A DNA stretch of 24,528 nt from Apostichopus californicus (taxonomy: Eukaryota; Echinodermata; Holothuroidea; Aspidochirotida; Stichopodidae). Shown in pieces: positions 1 through 10,839 of this stretch. Position numbers and translations under genes: made by a program. Below the pieces are notes generated by a model that did no database searches, had not been told where the DNA came from, and worked only from the letters and a program-made list of their open reading frames with translations. The first letter of the stretch is position 1. Every line of letters begins with the position of its first letter. The stretch lies in NCBI GenBank assembly GCA_020650975.1, contig JAIPMN010009467.1, positions 1-24,528 on the forward strand, in the 5' to 3' direction.

Positions 1-318
1 ATATCATAGGTATGTGTGTGTAGTTTTGTTTTATGCTTACAGCGTTATATGCAAGCACACCTTAAAATTGACCGGAAGTAGGACATATTTACGACATTGC
101 AGTCTCCTTGGGTCAATGTATAGATATCTTTCACGTCACGTCACGTGAGTATCACGAGTTCTGTTAAAAGGCATATATGATAAACATGCAAGATCAATTA
201 TAAGCAAGGTGAGCTGCAATCTGCATGTATACGAACGATATCTTTGTTCACTTAAATTACAATGTAGATAACTTCGAAGTTTATTAGCCTTATATCGTAT
301 TGTCATTACAAAATATTT

Positions 319-450
319 TGAATGCTCTGGACAAGCACTTTAAGCATTGTAATCGGGTCTGAGTGTTTGTGTCTTCAGTTTTTTATCTCTCCCATTGGGT
401 CCTTGATGGGGACTTGAGTGTCCCTCCTGATCTTTTTTTTTCTACTAACT
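319..450 (+). mobile_element. 5'-truncated LINE 3' end (same family as 9042-9440)
   Basis: The stretch encodes NALDKHFKHCNRV and stop, followed by a 3' UTR that matches the copy at 9292-9440 almost base for base (GAGTGTTTGTGTCTTCAG, then GATGGGGACTTGAGTGTCCC). It ends in a T-rich run and an AACTAAACTAAACT tail, which looks like the short tandem 3' tail of some non-LTR elements. It is a dead, heavily truncated copy. Confidence 0.75.
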
Positions 451-455
451 AAACT

Positions 456-3400
456 AAACTGATGATTGGATGGGTAAGTGGCGGGTGTTAAAGTCTGTTG
501 CTGTTTATGTTTTCTGTGGGATCTCCTTCAGTTCCTTGGCCGTGGCATTTTGGTTCCACTGTATACATAACGTAAAGAATTGTATTGGGGAACGTAAACT
601 TTTTAACCATCTCAAAAATTATGAGGATCTGAAAAAGAAACAAAGACCCCACAGAAAAGAAAAGAGAAATAAACACACAAAGTTGTGCAAACGTTAGTTT
701 TCTGTACTTTTTGTTGTTGTCAGAAACCACATTTATTACACTAATTCAAATTTATTTAGCAAAGAAAAACAAAAAACAAACAAAAAGTGAAATATTCGTT
801 GATAAAATCGCGTGTAAACATTCATTTCCAAAGCCACCATATAACGCTCAATACATTGCTGTACAACCGTAAAATTGTATTTTTTTTTCAGCCAGCCAAG
901 GTCATTGTCGTCCAAAGAACCCATTTAACTGGGGATAATTTATCATAAATATATAATGGTCAATTTGAAAAAACGTTAAACTTGACGTCTAACTCGACGA
1001 AATTGTTGGTAGGCTACAAGGTGTTTTTAACTTCATACACTAGACAAAGTTTCATGACTTAACCATAGGTTGTGGAAGGAGAAGCACATAGCTGGAATAG
1101 GGTAAAGATGGAGGGTCAGCCAGTTTGGAAAGTGCGTTAGGGTGTACTAACAAACTTTTCTTGATATTTTTGTTTATCATGCATCACCAGCTATCTGTCA
1201 ATGTTTACTTAAACTAATCCGATCTAATTTTATATTCTCATGCACAGAGTTTTCACAACTCACTGATCGCTGTTCTTATGCCGCCTCCTCCCCCTTTGGC
1301 CGCTCCCCATTCCCCCTCCCACTTCGCCCCCCCCCCAAATCAGTCACCCCTTTAGCAACCGACCATAACCAATACTGACCAATTCAACAAACAATGGAAA
1401 TTTTCCAGTAGAGACAATAATAAACAATTATCTATGCATTTTAAAACTAATTTACATTTGTGAAAAAAAAGGAATCTTCTGTACACAAATCCTATTTTTT
1501 TTTTCCTTCAGGAGTTAATGTCAAATCCAATGTCAACTTCACAATACTTTCGTACTCTACAAACCGTTACTGATTGTCGCTTTAAAGTGACCAAAAGTTG
1601 CTCGAGTGCCAATGGAAATCTTTTTCTACCTATAGTCACATTCTCATAAATGAACAATGTATTCATGTTCAATCCAGAAAGCACACAAGAAAAATTTCTG
1701 GGGAAAAATTATTCTCAGAAAATAGTTACCGTTTGCAATTTTACCAAAGTTACAATTTACAGCAATCTCTGTTAAAATTCAACAATGCCTAGTATATAAA
1801 TAAAAGAAAATTTTACAGCACAGAAATTGCAGCAAGACCTTTTCTTTTATTTTTATTACAAATGTTTGCATGAGGAAAACACGATAAATACAATGACTGA
1901 TCAAGCTTTCTTCAAGTATTTTGAATTCAGGGTAAAATCACCTGTGAACATTTTTGCCTTCCACTTGTGACTAACATCCTTAAAACCCGAGAGAAGGGTA
2001 AATGTTCTACAGTTTGTACTATTATTACCCTCTCCTCAAACAGCATACAGACCCTCATTTTTAGCACGACGAATCATTCTAAAGTTACAGACTTACAAAC
2101 GCAAGAACATAATATGTCGTGAACCAAAAACAAAAAACCTGGTTCACTGAAAAATACAAAGCTAGAAAAGGTGCAAAAGTGTTTTACCATTGTACTTTCA
2201 ATCATTGAGGGTGGACACAAAAACAAAAGCTGAGTTAACTTTTTACGAAATAAATTGTGAAGAAACATTGAAAAAATATTGAAATGTTAAGATGTTCGCT
2301 ATTGCAAAACTTGGGGACACTTCCTAAGAAACAAACGGAAAGTACACAGAGTTTGAGCTAACAATTACAGCCCAGTTTTACTCCATACAGCCCGGATGAC
2401 ACACAAGAATTCAGCTTTAGTTTACAATTAATGATAAACCACTAAAGCATTTTTCAGTCAGGCTAAACGCATTTGATATCACAACGTACAGATAACTGTC
2501 AAGCAAGACTAAAAATGTTGATTAATTTTACTGCAAGTGTGCATTAGTTTAAACACAATGATACAGCTTGGTCAGTAGCCTTGGAGACATGAGCAATGAT
2601 GCAAAGTATTGGGGAATATATTTCAGGCTGGTAAATTTAAACATGACCTAAAAGTTTTGTAAGTTAAAAACAAAAACATCATCTTTAGAATACAGAATGA
2701 TGCAAAGTTTGCAGAATTGTAAGATTCTTGAATCTAATTGAAGTTTTATGGCGGATTTTATTTATATTTGGGGGGTGGGGTGAGGGAAAGGGGGTGGGGG
2801 AGAGAACAATTATTTTCAAGAACAGAGCTAGACTCTCAACATACAAAAGTCTGTTGTTTATAAAATACAGAGAAATAAAAGGAAAAAAACACCCACATAC
2901 ACACACTTGCCCACATGAATCATAACTGGTTAAAAGTAATAACAAATGAATTTTATTTTCATTTTCTGTATGTTCCAATAATTAAAGTTATCTTTCACAG
3001 AGGACAACCTAGAAAATGAATTGATTACTAACAAAACTAACAGGCATAGGTCTGAAGCATACCCAGTATAACCAGGGATGCTTTACAGTAATAAGTATCA
3101 GGTTATATTTTTGGGCTGAATATCTACAATTTGTAATCACATCAGATTTCCTTCTTTTGAACACTTTTATGTCAATAAATCCACCTCCAATGCTAAACAA
3201 CCTGATCCTAAATATCCTTCCATACCACAAATAACAATCAAACTAAAAAATATTCTTTGGTAAATAGAAGCACTTCCAACTATCAGAAAAGTGCTTGTGA
3301 AACCTGTGGCCCACTTTTAAGATTCCAAATACTCTTAATATTCATCTACCATCAATATTCATGCACCTTCAAATATTATAAACACACTCAAAACATTAGA

Positions 3401-3499
3401 GCACCGAACTTGTGGGTTGTTAAAACTTATAATCAATCTACTTTTCTTTTAACTTCCTCCAACAATCAAAATATTGTTCCTCTTGGTCATGAAATTGTT
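456..3499. other. Downstream flank, no gene recognised
   Basis: This is non-coding-looking sequence with short open frames in all phases and no recognisable protein. It has a C-rich tract at about 1264-1336 and a G-rich tract at about 2769-2802 on the plus strand. It may contain distal 3' UTR of the minus-strand gene. Confidence 0.5.
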
Positions 3500-4787
3500 T
3501 TGACCACGTCAAATGTAACATTTCTTCAATTTCCCCTCCCTTACCTGATATGCTTCCAACAGTTGTAAAATATCCATTGTGTGTCTTTAAAATTAAGCCA
3601 TAAGAGCAAATTAATAGTCATACATCAGGTGATATGTCTCAGCATTTTGGATGGATAAGACTTGCAGCAACTTTCTTCTTTTGGTCAACAAAGCAGAAAG
3701 TTTGATATTGGATTTGGAATGGCAGGGCAAAATATTTACACAACCAGGGTCATTTCAATACTCATCAAATTTCCCATAATACCTGTTATAGTAATTAGTG
3801 AACTGATTGCTATAAGGGAATTGGTCTCGGCCTAAGCTCTGATGCCCTAATATAGGTCAGGCCTAGGTCTGGTTGCTATGAAAGTATTGTATGGCTAGGT
3901 AAAGTGTCGGTGTTTGTTTTGAAAGATAATCCAAACTTTCTCAAAGGTATCGGAAATTGGCTGTCGCTACAGCAACAAGGAACATTACTGTAATGTCGTG
4001 CAATATCATATCTATGAATTTGTAGTGATGGAAAGCAAATCATAATCCAATGCACCCCTCAACTACTCTAATTAGACATTTACAAAAAGAAAATGAGTCC
4101 TTTTCACAACTTCTTTTCCCAGTCATGAATCTTTAACATCATCCCATGACAAATGTTAGAGATCCCTGACAGGGATGTTATATTTTTCTATTAAAAAATT
4201 GTCCAACATTTGTTCAATATTCGAGACGTTTTACAATAGATGAATAAATATAACCACATCTAGCATTATCAAATACAAAATGTTAAATAAAATATTACAT
4301 GGATGAAATGGCTTCAATGAAAGCATTCGTGCCAACATCAATGAATGCCTTATCCTAATCGTAGAGCTGGTGTTTCATCATTAGAGGTGTGATTTAGAGA
4401 TATGAGAAAATTATGACTAATTGGATGCATCAAGATGCTAACTGGCAACAGTTATGTTTAATAACATAAAGAGTTATTTGCTACTTTCACTAATATCTCC
4501 AATATCTCAAACTTCTATAAAATGCATGAGGTATTGAGGTGACTGAAAAAAAATGACGTGCAAGATAAATAAAACAAAGCAATTTTTTTTTTATATATAG
4601 AATAAATAAACAACAACCTTTGTGACGGACTGCATCATTTCGGATGGATGATCTTTGGCCAGACAGGTTTCTGAGGCCGCTTGACCACTTCGCTACTCGC
4701 AGAAAGCAGATAGATCGCAGGTGCTTTGGGAATGGTAGGAATATCTCAGCAAGACTATGAGACGTCGTTACTCAGCAGACAGGGTCT
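3500..4787 (-). other. ATRX: Probable 3' UTR of ATRX
   Basis: The sequence directly downstream of the stop codon (transcript reading toward lower coordinates) is AT-rich and without long open frames. A variant ATTAAA hexamer lies near 4457-4462. The nearest canonical AATAAA on the minus strand that I noticed is near 2952-2957. I cannot say where the transcript is cleaved, so the left boundary is arbitrary. Confidence 0.35.
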
Positions 4788-5147
4788 CTAAGGTGGTTTA
4801 CTGACGTTGCTGGTCGATGGCTTGGATGCAGTCCCTAGTGGAGGTTGCGCCGCTTGGGAAGCCTGTGCTGGCTGTGTGGACCTCACGGGGTGGACCACTG
4901 TATTCCTGATGCTACCAGGGTTACTGATGAGTGTGTCCCTAATCAGGTTGTGCATACTGGTGGGTTGAGAGTTATACGACGGTCGGAAATCCCTCAACAT
5001 GGGAGGAGCACCTGGATTCATTCTGACAGGATTGTTCGAGGAGGAGGATGACGACTGAGGAGGAGGTGTAGGTTGTCTCTGTCCTTGCAGTTTCATCTTC
5101 GTCAGTTGTAGGAAATGACTGAGAGCGGAGTACGATGGAGGATACGA
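4788..5147 (-). CDS. ATRX: ATRX local exon 16: terminal coding exon, P/S/Q-rich C terminus
   Basis: This last coding exon has 119 codons plus TAG (4788-4790). It follows the acceptor ccatcttccag. It encodes SYPPSYSALSHFLQLTKMKL, a Ser run, then a Pro/Gln/Asn-rich tail containing NPGAPPMLRDFRPSYNS and a basic, Ala/Gln-rich end. It has no recognisable folded domain. Vertebrate ATRX also ends in a disordered Met/Pro/Gln-rich tail, but identity is too low to prove the match. The assignment rests on phase, order and codon quality. An extra exon between 5148 and 6864 is possible. Confidence 0.75.
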   Translation of the reverse strand, partial: SYPPSYSALSHFLQLTKMKLQGQRQPTPPPQSSSSSSNNPVRMNPGAPPMLRDFRPSYNSQPTSMHNLIRDTLISNPGSIRNTVVHPVRSTQPAQASQAAQPPLGTASKPSTSNVSKPP

Positions 5148-6864
5148 CTGGAAGATGGAGGTGAGATCAAAGAATAGCTTCAAAATCTAAAAAGACTGAT
5201 GACTAAAGTTTTTTTCTCCATCCAAATTAGACTGGATCAACGACCTGGGTCACGGCTTGGATGTCATAGTTATGCAGAATCATTTATGATTTGTAATATT
5301 TGTAATATTTATATCTTATCTCAAAAGATCAAACCAAATATCCCACCCTTCACTCGCAAATATCCACATGAAACTTTCTTGTTTGCACGAGGATTCATAC
5401 GAGGAGGAAACTTGGTGTGTACATGGTGTGTACATTTCAGTCAGAGAATTAAATTTTCGACTGGCTGTGATAATATGAGAAATCTTTATCATGGTTGTCA
5501 AACCACTTCTAAATTTCTAACAATTCAAGAAGACCTGTGAATTTGACTTTGAGAAATAAGTATATGCGGAGTCCATAGTCGTGATTACCGACAGTGTCAA
5601 AGTTTTTACTGTTGAATAATTTGAAATCATCAAAAACATTATCAATCAAACATGGAGGAGAAAAAATTCCTCAAAGTAAAATGATACAATTTCCTAACTA
5701 ATCCTATATCATCTGCCCTAGGAGACTGAAATGGGTACAGAGAAGATTTTGATAGCAGATAATATTCAGATGTCACATACTTCCCCTTCACTCCTCAAGA
5801 TGCACCCCGACCCTTCCCTTAACCCCACTATTGCCGTTAAAGATGAATACAAAATTAAACTAAACCAAATTAAAGAACTAGAATATCAATGATGTTGTAG
5901 CTCAATTGACTTTTGCAATGTGACTCGTGCAAACTACGTTTCAAACACCAGGAGAAAATCCATTCCATTTTTAATCTGTTGAACAAGTAATAAACCAACT
6001 TTGAGACATTGATGCTGGTCACAACACTGTCCTCTTCCCAGATTATGGAAGATAGCCAGTCTGTTAGTAACTTAAATACTTCCTTTAGAGGTCAAACACT
6101 TTCAATCTAAGCCTTTGGTTTAGCTTCACTTTGAAAACCTTGGCTTCATTTCGAACTTTCAAATTTTCACAAAATTTCTTCAATTGTTTTGATTGACAGA
6201 ACCCACCCACAGCATTGCGATAAACTCCTAATATACATCAACTGAGTAACAGAGTGACTGGCTCTAGCCAGATCACCAGATCAGATTAACAGCCTAGGAG
6301 GAGAAGCATTTTAAAGAATTTCATGTTTTGATCTCCATTGACCCCAAATGACCTTTGACCTGCTTTATGTGTAAATATAAAAGAAGGGTAACAACTTGGA
6401 TAACTTTCATCGGGACAGAGCAAATGGCCCGCCAGCAACAGCCTCTCAACTGTTGTTGATATGTAGACATTTTGCGATGACATTAGCCACGTCAGAAATG
6501 CCAATTGAGCTTTAAAAAAATGTAAAAAAAAATTAACAAGTCCTTTTCTTCGAGCTTGCACAAATTAAAACCTAATGTTTGTGTTCACAACAAGAAACAG
6601 TCTTATCCTGATATTCGTTAAAAGCAATTTTCTTAAGTACAAGGTCAAATGATGAACCTAAGATGAACCTAAGGCCCAAATACATGCTGGATCTTTAACA
6701 ACAACAAAGAAGAGACCTATGAATGTAACCCATGACATGCATAGTGGTGGTGGGATGTTCTGAAAGTTAAATAAGGCATTCGAGGGTGGGGTATGAAATG
6801 TGAGAGGGGGAGGGGGGGGAGGGGGATCCAAATGACTTCTTTCCCTCACATGAGCTGTACTTAC
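5148..6864 (-). other. ATRX: Intron 15, no further exon recognised
   Basis: This 1.7-kb intron separates the Q/H-rich exon from the terminal exon. It holds a G-rich run at 6806-6826 on the plus strand, just past the exon 15 donor. I saw no repeat array. Vertebrate ATRX carries a helical segment here in the protein that I could not find, so a missed short exon cannot be ruled out. Confidence 0.5.
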
Positions 6865-7059
6865 ACCTTGGTTTATATGGTGCATCGAGTTGTTATCCAT
6901 CATATTATACACAGGCCGTTGTTGTTGTTGGTGATGTTGTTGTTGTTGTTGGTGGTGATGTTGCTGTTGTTGAAGATGTTGTTGCTGTTGTAGATGTTGC
7001 TGTTGTAGTAGATGACGCTGTTGTTGAGCCCTATACATTTCCTCCGCTGAGCCGGGATT
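6865..7059 (-). CDS. ATRX: ATRX local exon 15: Q/H-rich tract
   Basis: The exon has 65 codons (residues 702-766) and was assigned by splice sites and context. NPGSAEEMYRAQ opens into about 37 residues that are almost all Gln and His, encoded by mixed CAA, CAG and CAT codons, then RPVYNMMDNN and HHINQG. Vertebrate ATRX also has a Gln-rich stretch close to its C terminus. The helical region that precedes it in vertebrates was not found here. The acceptor is cgtatccag. The donor is read as GGT|GTAAGT; a donor two bases earlier would break the phase with exon 16. Confidence 0.8.
6900..7027 (-). repeat. ATRX: Imperfect CAA/CAG/CAT trinucleotide tract (coding)
   Basis: The Q/H tract of exon 15 is a trinucleotide array on the minus strand, interrupted by CAT (His) and CTA/CTT/CTC (Leu) codons. 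The interruptions make it less prone to slippage than a pure CAG run. Length polymorphism between individuals is likely (inference). Confidence 0.85.
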
Positions 7060-7282
7060 CTGGATACGATGCAGAGAGAGAAAGAGAGAAGGACGGTGAG
7101 ATAAACATATAAAATCTAAACAGTGGTCTGTTCAACACTACAAAATATTTAGTAGTATGAGTCACATGGTTGGTTTACTTATCACCAGGTCCTCTCACTT
7201 TGCGATCAGGTGACAACCGACTGAATTGATATGAATTGATATTGTGTTCAATGATTTTAAGATTGGTTCTATCATGTCTTAC

Positions 7283-7483
7283 CATTCCTGGTATTACATT
7301 GAAGTCTGGATTGGCCATCTGTAACATCCGACCTTCCTTTTCAGCCTCGTACTCGGTCCAGGCTGCCTTTCGCTCCTCTTCTGTGAGACTTTCATCGACA
7401 ACGTTTTCCAACAAGGAGTCGTGTTCGTGATAAGTTACGATCCAGTCCTGCTGTTGGCGGAGAAGCTCTGCCAGAATAAAATC
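7283..7483 (-). CDS. ATRX: ATRX local exon 14: YHEHDSLL and LTEEERKAAW block
   Basis: The exon is phase 0 with 67 codons (residues 635-701). It contains DFILAELLRQQQDWIVTYH, then EHDSLLENV and SLTEEERKAAWTEYEAEKEG. ATRX has DTILAELL, YHEHDSLL and LTEEERKAAWAEYEAEKKG, and this block is one of the best arguments for ATRX over ARIP4. The acceptor is aaaatcag, behind a long C-rich tract on the transcript strand. The donor is GTAAGA. After EKEG the sequence diverges from vertebrate ATRX. Confidence 0.95.
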
Positions 7484-7497
7484 CTGATTTTAAAGGA

Positions 7498-7530
7498 AGT
7501 GGGGGGGGGGGGAGGGAAGGGGAAGAAAAA
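7498..7530 (-). promoter_or_regulatory. ATRX: C-rich polypyrimidine tract of exon 14 acceptor
   Basis: On the transcript strand this is a run of C residues with few T, ending about 14 nt before the AATCAG acceptor of exon 14. The plus strand reads as a long G homopolymer. It probably serves as the polypyrimidine tract. C-rich tracts without U are usually weaker for U2AF binding (family knowledge). Confidence 0.6.
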
Positions 7531-7681
7531 AGAATTTTTAAAAGAGTAAAGAAATTTGCATCTTGTTTATATCTTAACATATGTTTAATTTCCCTAGTCA
7601 GGTTTTCTCTATATCAATTTGTTTTCCAATCAGAAAGGAATCATGTCAGCTTTGAAAAAGTTGAAAAGATAAAATTTCTTG

Positions 7682-8160
7682 AACCACATACAATAATTAG
7701 TGTTACATCAATTATCAACAATATTAAGTGTTTAATAAGCTGTCTACAATAATTGATGTTTCATGAACTACCCACAATAATTAGTGTTTATTGAACTATC
7801 TACAATAATTAGTGTTTCTTGAACTATCAACAACGTAGTGTTTCTTACACCATCCTACAATAATACATGTTTCTTAAACCACACAATAATTAGTGTTACA
7901 TAAATTATCAATAACAACAAGTGTTAAATAAGCTGTCTACAATAACTGGTGTTTCATGAACTACCCACAATAATTAGTGTTTATTGAACTATCAACAATA
8001 ACTAGTGTTCTTGAACTATCAACAAGTAGTGTTTCTTACACCATCCTACAATAATACATGTTTCTTAAACCAACTATTAAAATCACTGTTTCTTCAACCA
8101 TAAACAATAGTGTTTCTTTAAACCACCTACAGTAGTTACTGTTTCTTGAACTATCTAAAT
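7682..8160. repeat. Nested tandem array, about 35-bp units in about 195-bp higher-order units
   Basis: The intron 13 array is built from monomers with the core ACAATAATTAGTGTTTCTTG and AACTATC or AACCAC, each about 35 bp. The series of about five distinct monomers starting AACCACA...ATTAGTGTTACAT near 7682 recurs in the same order from about 7878, so the higher-order period is about 196 bp with two copies, then degraded monomers to about 8160. Confidence 0.85.
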
Positions 8161-8186
8161 ACAGGATAATTCTAATGAAAACATAC

Positions 8187-8339
8187 TTTGGGCAAGATTG
8201 GTGTTGGTCTCTCTGGTTTATCAGGGTCGTCCAATTTGTCTGGCTGGAAGTTGTAGAGTTCGTTTAATTCTGTCTGGGTGTAGTGTCTCTTCACTTGCTG
8301 CTCATCTACGACCCTCTGAGCAAGCGACTGTTTCGTCAC
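8187..8339 (-). CDS. ATRX: ATRX local exon 13: post-helicase VTKQSL block
   Basis: The exon is phase 0 with 51 codons (residues 584-634). VTKQSLAQRVVDEQQVKRHY is followed by ELNELYNFQPDKLDDPD and PTPILPK, which match the ATRX segment VTKQSLSFRVVDQQQVERHF, ELTELYTFEPDLLDDP, and PMLPK. This is the bracing segment after the second helicase lobe. The acceptor is tctgtttaacag and the donor is GTATGT. Confidence 0.95.
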
Positions 8340-8589
8340 CTGTTAAACAGACAAAATAAACGCTTATTCAGCTCACAGATACAAGAATCACTTTCAGTGA
8401 AAGGCACTTACTAATCCTTGCTTACATGTCTTCCAAGAACAAGAACACACCATTTTGTAAGTTTTATAAATTTGCACTGTACCAAGGAAGGTGGACTTGT
8501 TTGAAGGGGGACAATACTGGGACAATAAAGGAGTACAAACATAAAGTATATTAATATAAACAATGTTAAGATGTTATAAGATGTTAAGA

Positions 8590-8930
8590 TGATATATGAT
8601 TCAAAAAAATTACTCTAAATCAAAGTATTCAAAAGCTTAGATTGAAAGAATATTGCAGCACGATAGATAAATGAGTTTCTAAAAAGATGTATTCTGTATT
8701 TTGGCAAGATGTGTCGATTTCTTAGATTTCTGCAAGGTTTTGTTAGCATACTGTTTAATGAAGAATGTAGAGGATGGTTTTGGTCTGCTTTAATTGTGTT
8801 TGCCATCCGAATGAACTCGTTTCTAGCAGTCGCATTGACAGTGTCTAATAGGAAGTTGAAGTCTGAACTCAAAATTTTAGAAGTATACTTCAAAATCTTT
8901 GTTATTCTAAGTTTGTCATATCCAGACTGC
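8590..8930 (-). mobile_element. LINE ORF2 C-terminal fragment (non-LTR, minus strand)
   Basis: Minus-strand frame 8615-8893, open upstream to about 8928 (GYDKLRITKILKY). It encodes a tail with NPLHS-like NHPLHSSL, then a basic block and LFRNSFIYRAAIFF before the stop. The order of HPL, then a charged stretch, then RNSF(I/V)PxAI(R/x)LLN is the usual end of CR1/Jockey-type ORF2 proteins. No RT or endonuclease remains. It lies in intron 12 in the same sense as the host gene. Confidence 0.65.
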
Positions 8931-8967
8931 TAGTGTTGTCATGGTAACAAATTGAAGTTAATCTTAC

Positions 8968-9000
8968 CTGTCTGTCATATATTCTTTCTTCCATTGTACC
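8968..9000 (-). CDS. ATRX: ATRX local exon 12: 33-nt microexon GTMEERIYDRQ
   Basis: This microexon is too short for ordinary ORF calling. It has exactly 11 codons (residues 573-583, GTMEERIYDRQ) and lies between the acceptor ctctttttttgtag and the donor GTAAGA. ATRX continues its motif VI exon with GTMEDKIYDRQ, so the match is nearly exact, and both neighbours join in phase 0. Skipping it would keep the frame. Its polypyrimidine tract is strong (9001-9038), and a LINE insertion begins immediately upstream at about 9042. Confidence 0.93.
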
Positions 9001-9041
9001 CTACAAAAAAAGAGAAATAAAGAGAGATAAAAGAAAAGTAA

Positions 9042-9440
9042 CGTAATACACACTGGAGGTTACGTGGTGACTTGATTCAGGTTTTCAAGATTGTGTATGG
9101 TTTTGACAATTTATTCTTCACTGACTTTTTCATGTTTGCTAATAGTAGTTGTACCAGAGGTCATTGTCTAAAACTCAAAAAGTCACAAAGTAGGATTAAT
9201 ATTTGGCATAACTTTTTTTCTAATAGGGTTGTGAATGAGTGGAACGGTTTGCCTGAGGAAGTTGTACTTGCAAGTAGTGTCAATGGGTTTAAGAATGCTC
9301 TGGACAAGCACTTTAAGCATTGTCATCATGTCTGAGTGTTTGTGTCTTCAGTTTTTTCTCTCTCTCCTATAGGGTTCTTGATGGGGACTTGAGTGTCCCT
9401 TCTAATCCTTTTTTCCAATATACTTTTTTTCTACAAACTC
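9042..9440 (+). mobile_element. LINE ORF2 C-terminal end plus 3' UTR (5'-truncated)
   Basis: The plus-strand frame opens after a stop at 9039 and reads HWRLRGDLIQVFKIVYG, then TRGHCLKL, FFSNRVVNEWNGLPEE and SVNGFKNALDKHF, with a stop at 9333-9335. The RLRGDLIxxFKI, (F/Y)FSxRVVxxWNxLP and SxxxFKxxLDKH blocks are the signature end of non-LTR retrotransposon ORF2. A 3' UTR of about 100 nt follows. The reading frame is intact over 97 codons, so the insertion is fairly recent. It lies in intron 11, antisense to the host gene. Confidence 0.88.
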
Positions 9441-10145
9441 AAATACAGCAATGAGTTTTGATCTCTACTGTGCAGCAGTTTTGATGAAACCTAAAGCCAG
9501 ACTTTGGCCTCACCTGATTTATAAGTGGAGGGGGAGGGGTGAAGGGGAGGGATTCACCATCCTTTCAGTATAATCAAGAAATGTAAAAGAAATCTGTCAA
9601 GTGGACATCTATGAGTGAAACTCCCCATGGGAAAGTAAGTTACTTAGTTTCAAACTTACAAACATTGATTATTGATTTAAGATATATTGGATATTGTTTT
9701 TGTCTGTGCAAACATGGAACATAATGTAGGCATCCTGGTATTAAATGAGTATTCAAATCCTACAGGTTACAGAGATATTGACAGCTTAAGTTATATATGG
9801 TGATCTTGCAGCAAACAGGTGTGAAGTCACAGCTGTACACCAACAACCTTTAGCAAAGTTAGTTTGGAGTCATTTCACAAGTGACCACCATTGACGGGTC
9901 TACATTTATAGCAAACTCCTTAAACCTGGTGTAGCAGTTTAACCCTGCACGCACCCCCCCTCCTCACATACTTTTTAGGAAAAGGTTACTGATCTATCAA
10001 AAAAGAAACAAAGGTGGGATAAATTTTGTCTAATGTTGTAAGGGGGTGAAATCACAATCACATGTTTATTATATGATTTAATTGAAATCAGCTTTTTCAA
10101 AATTAATTTCTTTCCCCCTACATGAGTATTTTCTACTGCTGGGTT

Positions 10146-10160
10146 ATGGGGGGGGGGGGG
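10146..10160. repeat. Poly-G homopolymer (poly-C in transcript)
   Basis: A run of about 13 G on the plus strand near the exon 11 donor in intron 11, similar to runs at 7500, 16885 and, as poly-C, 17047. Confidence 0.9.
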
Positions 10161-10245
10161 CAGGACCTTAATACTGTAGTGCTGGGACAACAGAGAGCAA
10201 GGAATATAGAGATAGGAACTGGCCTGCAAATGCCAACAAACATAC

Positions 10246-10423
10246 CTGGGCAATGAACCTGTAGATGAAGACGGCTTTCACTTGGCCAAATCGATAAACT
10301 CTAAATATGGACTGTATATCGTGACTAGGATTCCAGCACGCATCAAAGATAATAACACGACTAGCTGCCACCAGGTTAATGCCCAATGAACCGGCCCTCG
10401 TTGAGACCAAAAATAACCGACCC
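10246..10423 (-). CDS. ATRX: ATRX local exon 11: helicase motifs V and VI
   Basis: This 178-nt exon encodes residues 513-572, the most conserved part of the window. Motif V is [18 protein letters not shown] (residues 520-537) and motif VI is [11 protein letters not shown] (residues 550-560), whose arginines reach the ATP across the lobe interface. YRFGQ, where most SNF2 proteins have HRIGQ, is the ATRX-type form. The exon ends VFIYRFIAQ. The acceptor is tttttcaacag and the donor is GTATGT. The minus strand stays open beyond the donor but without similarity. Confidence 0.96.
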
Positions 10424-10839
10424 CTGTTGAAAAAAGAAACAAGAGTGAAACAAATATTTGTCTAGCTTTTTCATAATCAGTCTTGAGTGAAAAGGTGGAA
10501 AAGTGACAGATCTACAAAGTGTTCAGCGAGTCAATAATATTAAGTTTCTTTTTCTTTTCCTTTTGGATGAAAACTGCTATGAATTATGTATCATTAGGTA
10601 AGTCTTTTTAAGATTTTGACAGCACAATTTCACATAATTATGAAAGAAAATATATTAAATAGTGCTTCAATAGCTTACTTTTCTGAGCTCCAACATAAGC
10701 CTCAGTAAATATATTGGACTCACAGTTAGTTTTACAACACAAAGCAGCCACACAGGTACATATGTGAGAAGCTGAATGACGTTTAACTAAAACACTTACC
10801 ATTGGCTAGCTATAGAACTTACAGTTTCAGCTCATTTTG

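Noticed and set aside
470..697. 75-codon plus-strand frame with a hydrophobic start and basic end
   Set aside because: No family resemblance, it overlaps an equally long frame on the other strand, and it lies in AT-rich flank next to a LINE fragment. It is probably a chance frame.
3257..3568. 103-codon plus-strand frame without an ATG start
   Set aside because: It begins at TTG, has no motif, and lies in the 3' flank of the minus-strand gene. Composition looks like translated AT-rich DNA.
5199..5540. 113-codon plus-strand frame in intron 15
   Set aside because: No recognisable domain, no splice signals, and a partly repetitive base (GGTGTGTACAT duplicated). Treated as chance.
5990..6090. 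Minus-strand frame reading WLSSIIWEEDS, faintly like an ATRX C-terminal helix
   Set aside because: The resemblance is a few residues only, there is no convincing donor, and insertion would have to keep the phase. Not strong enough to call.
6286..6561. 91-codon minus-strand frame in intron 15 as an extra ATRX exon
   Set aside because: It does not resemble ATRX, and exons 15 and 16 already join in phase without it.
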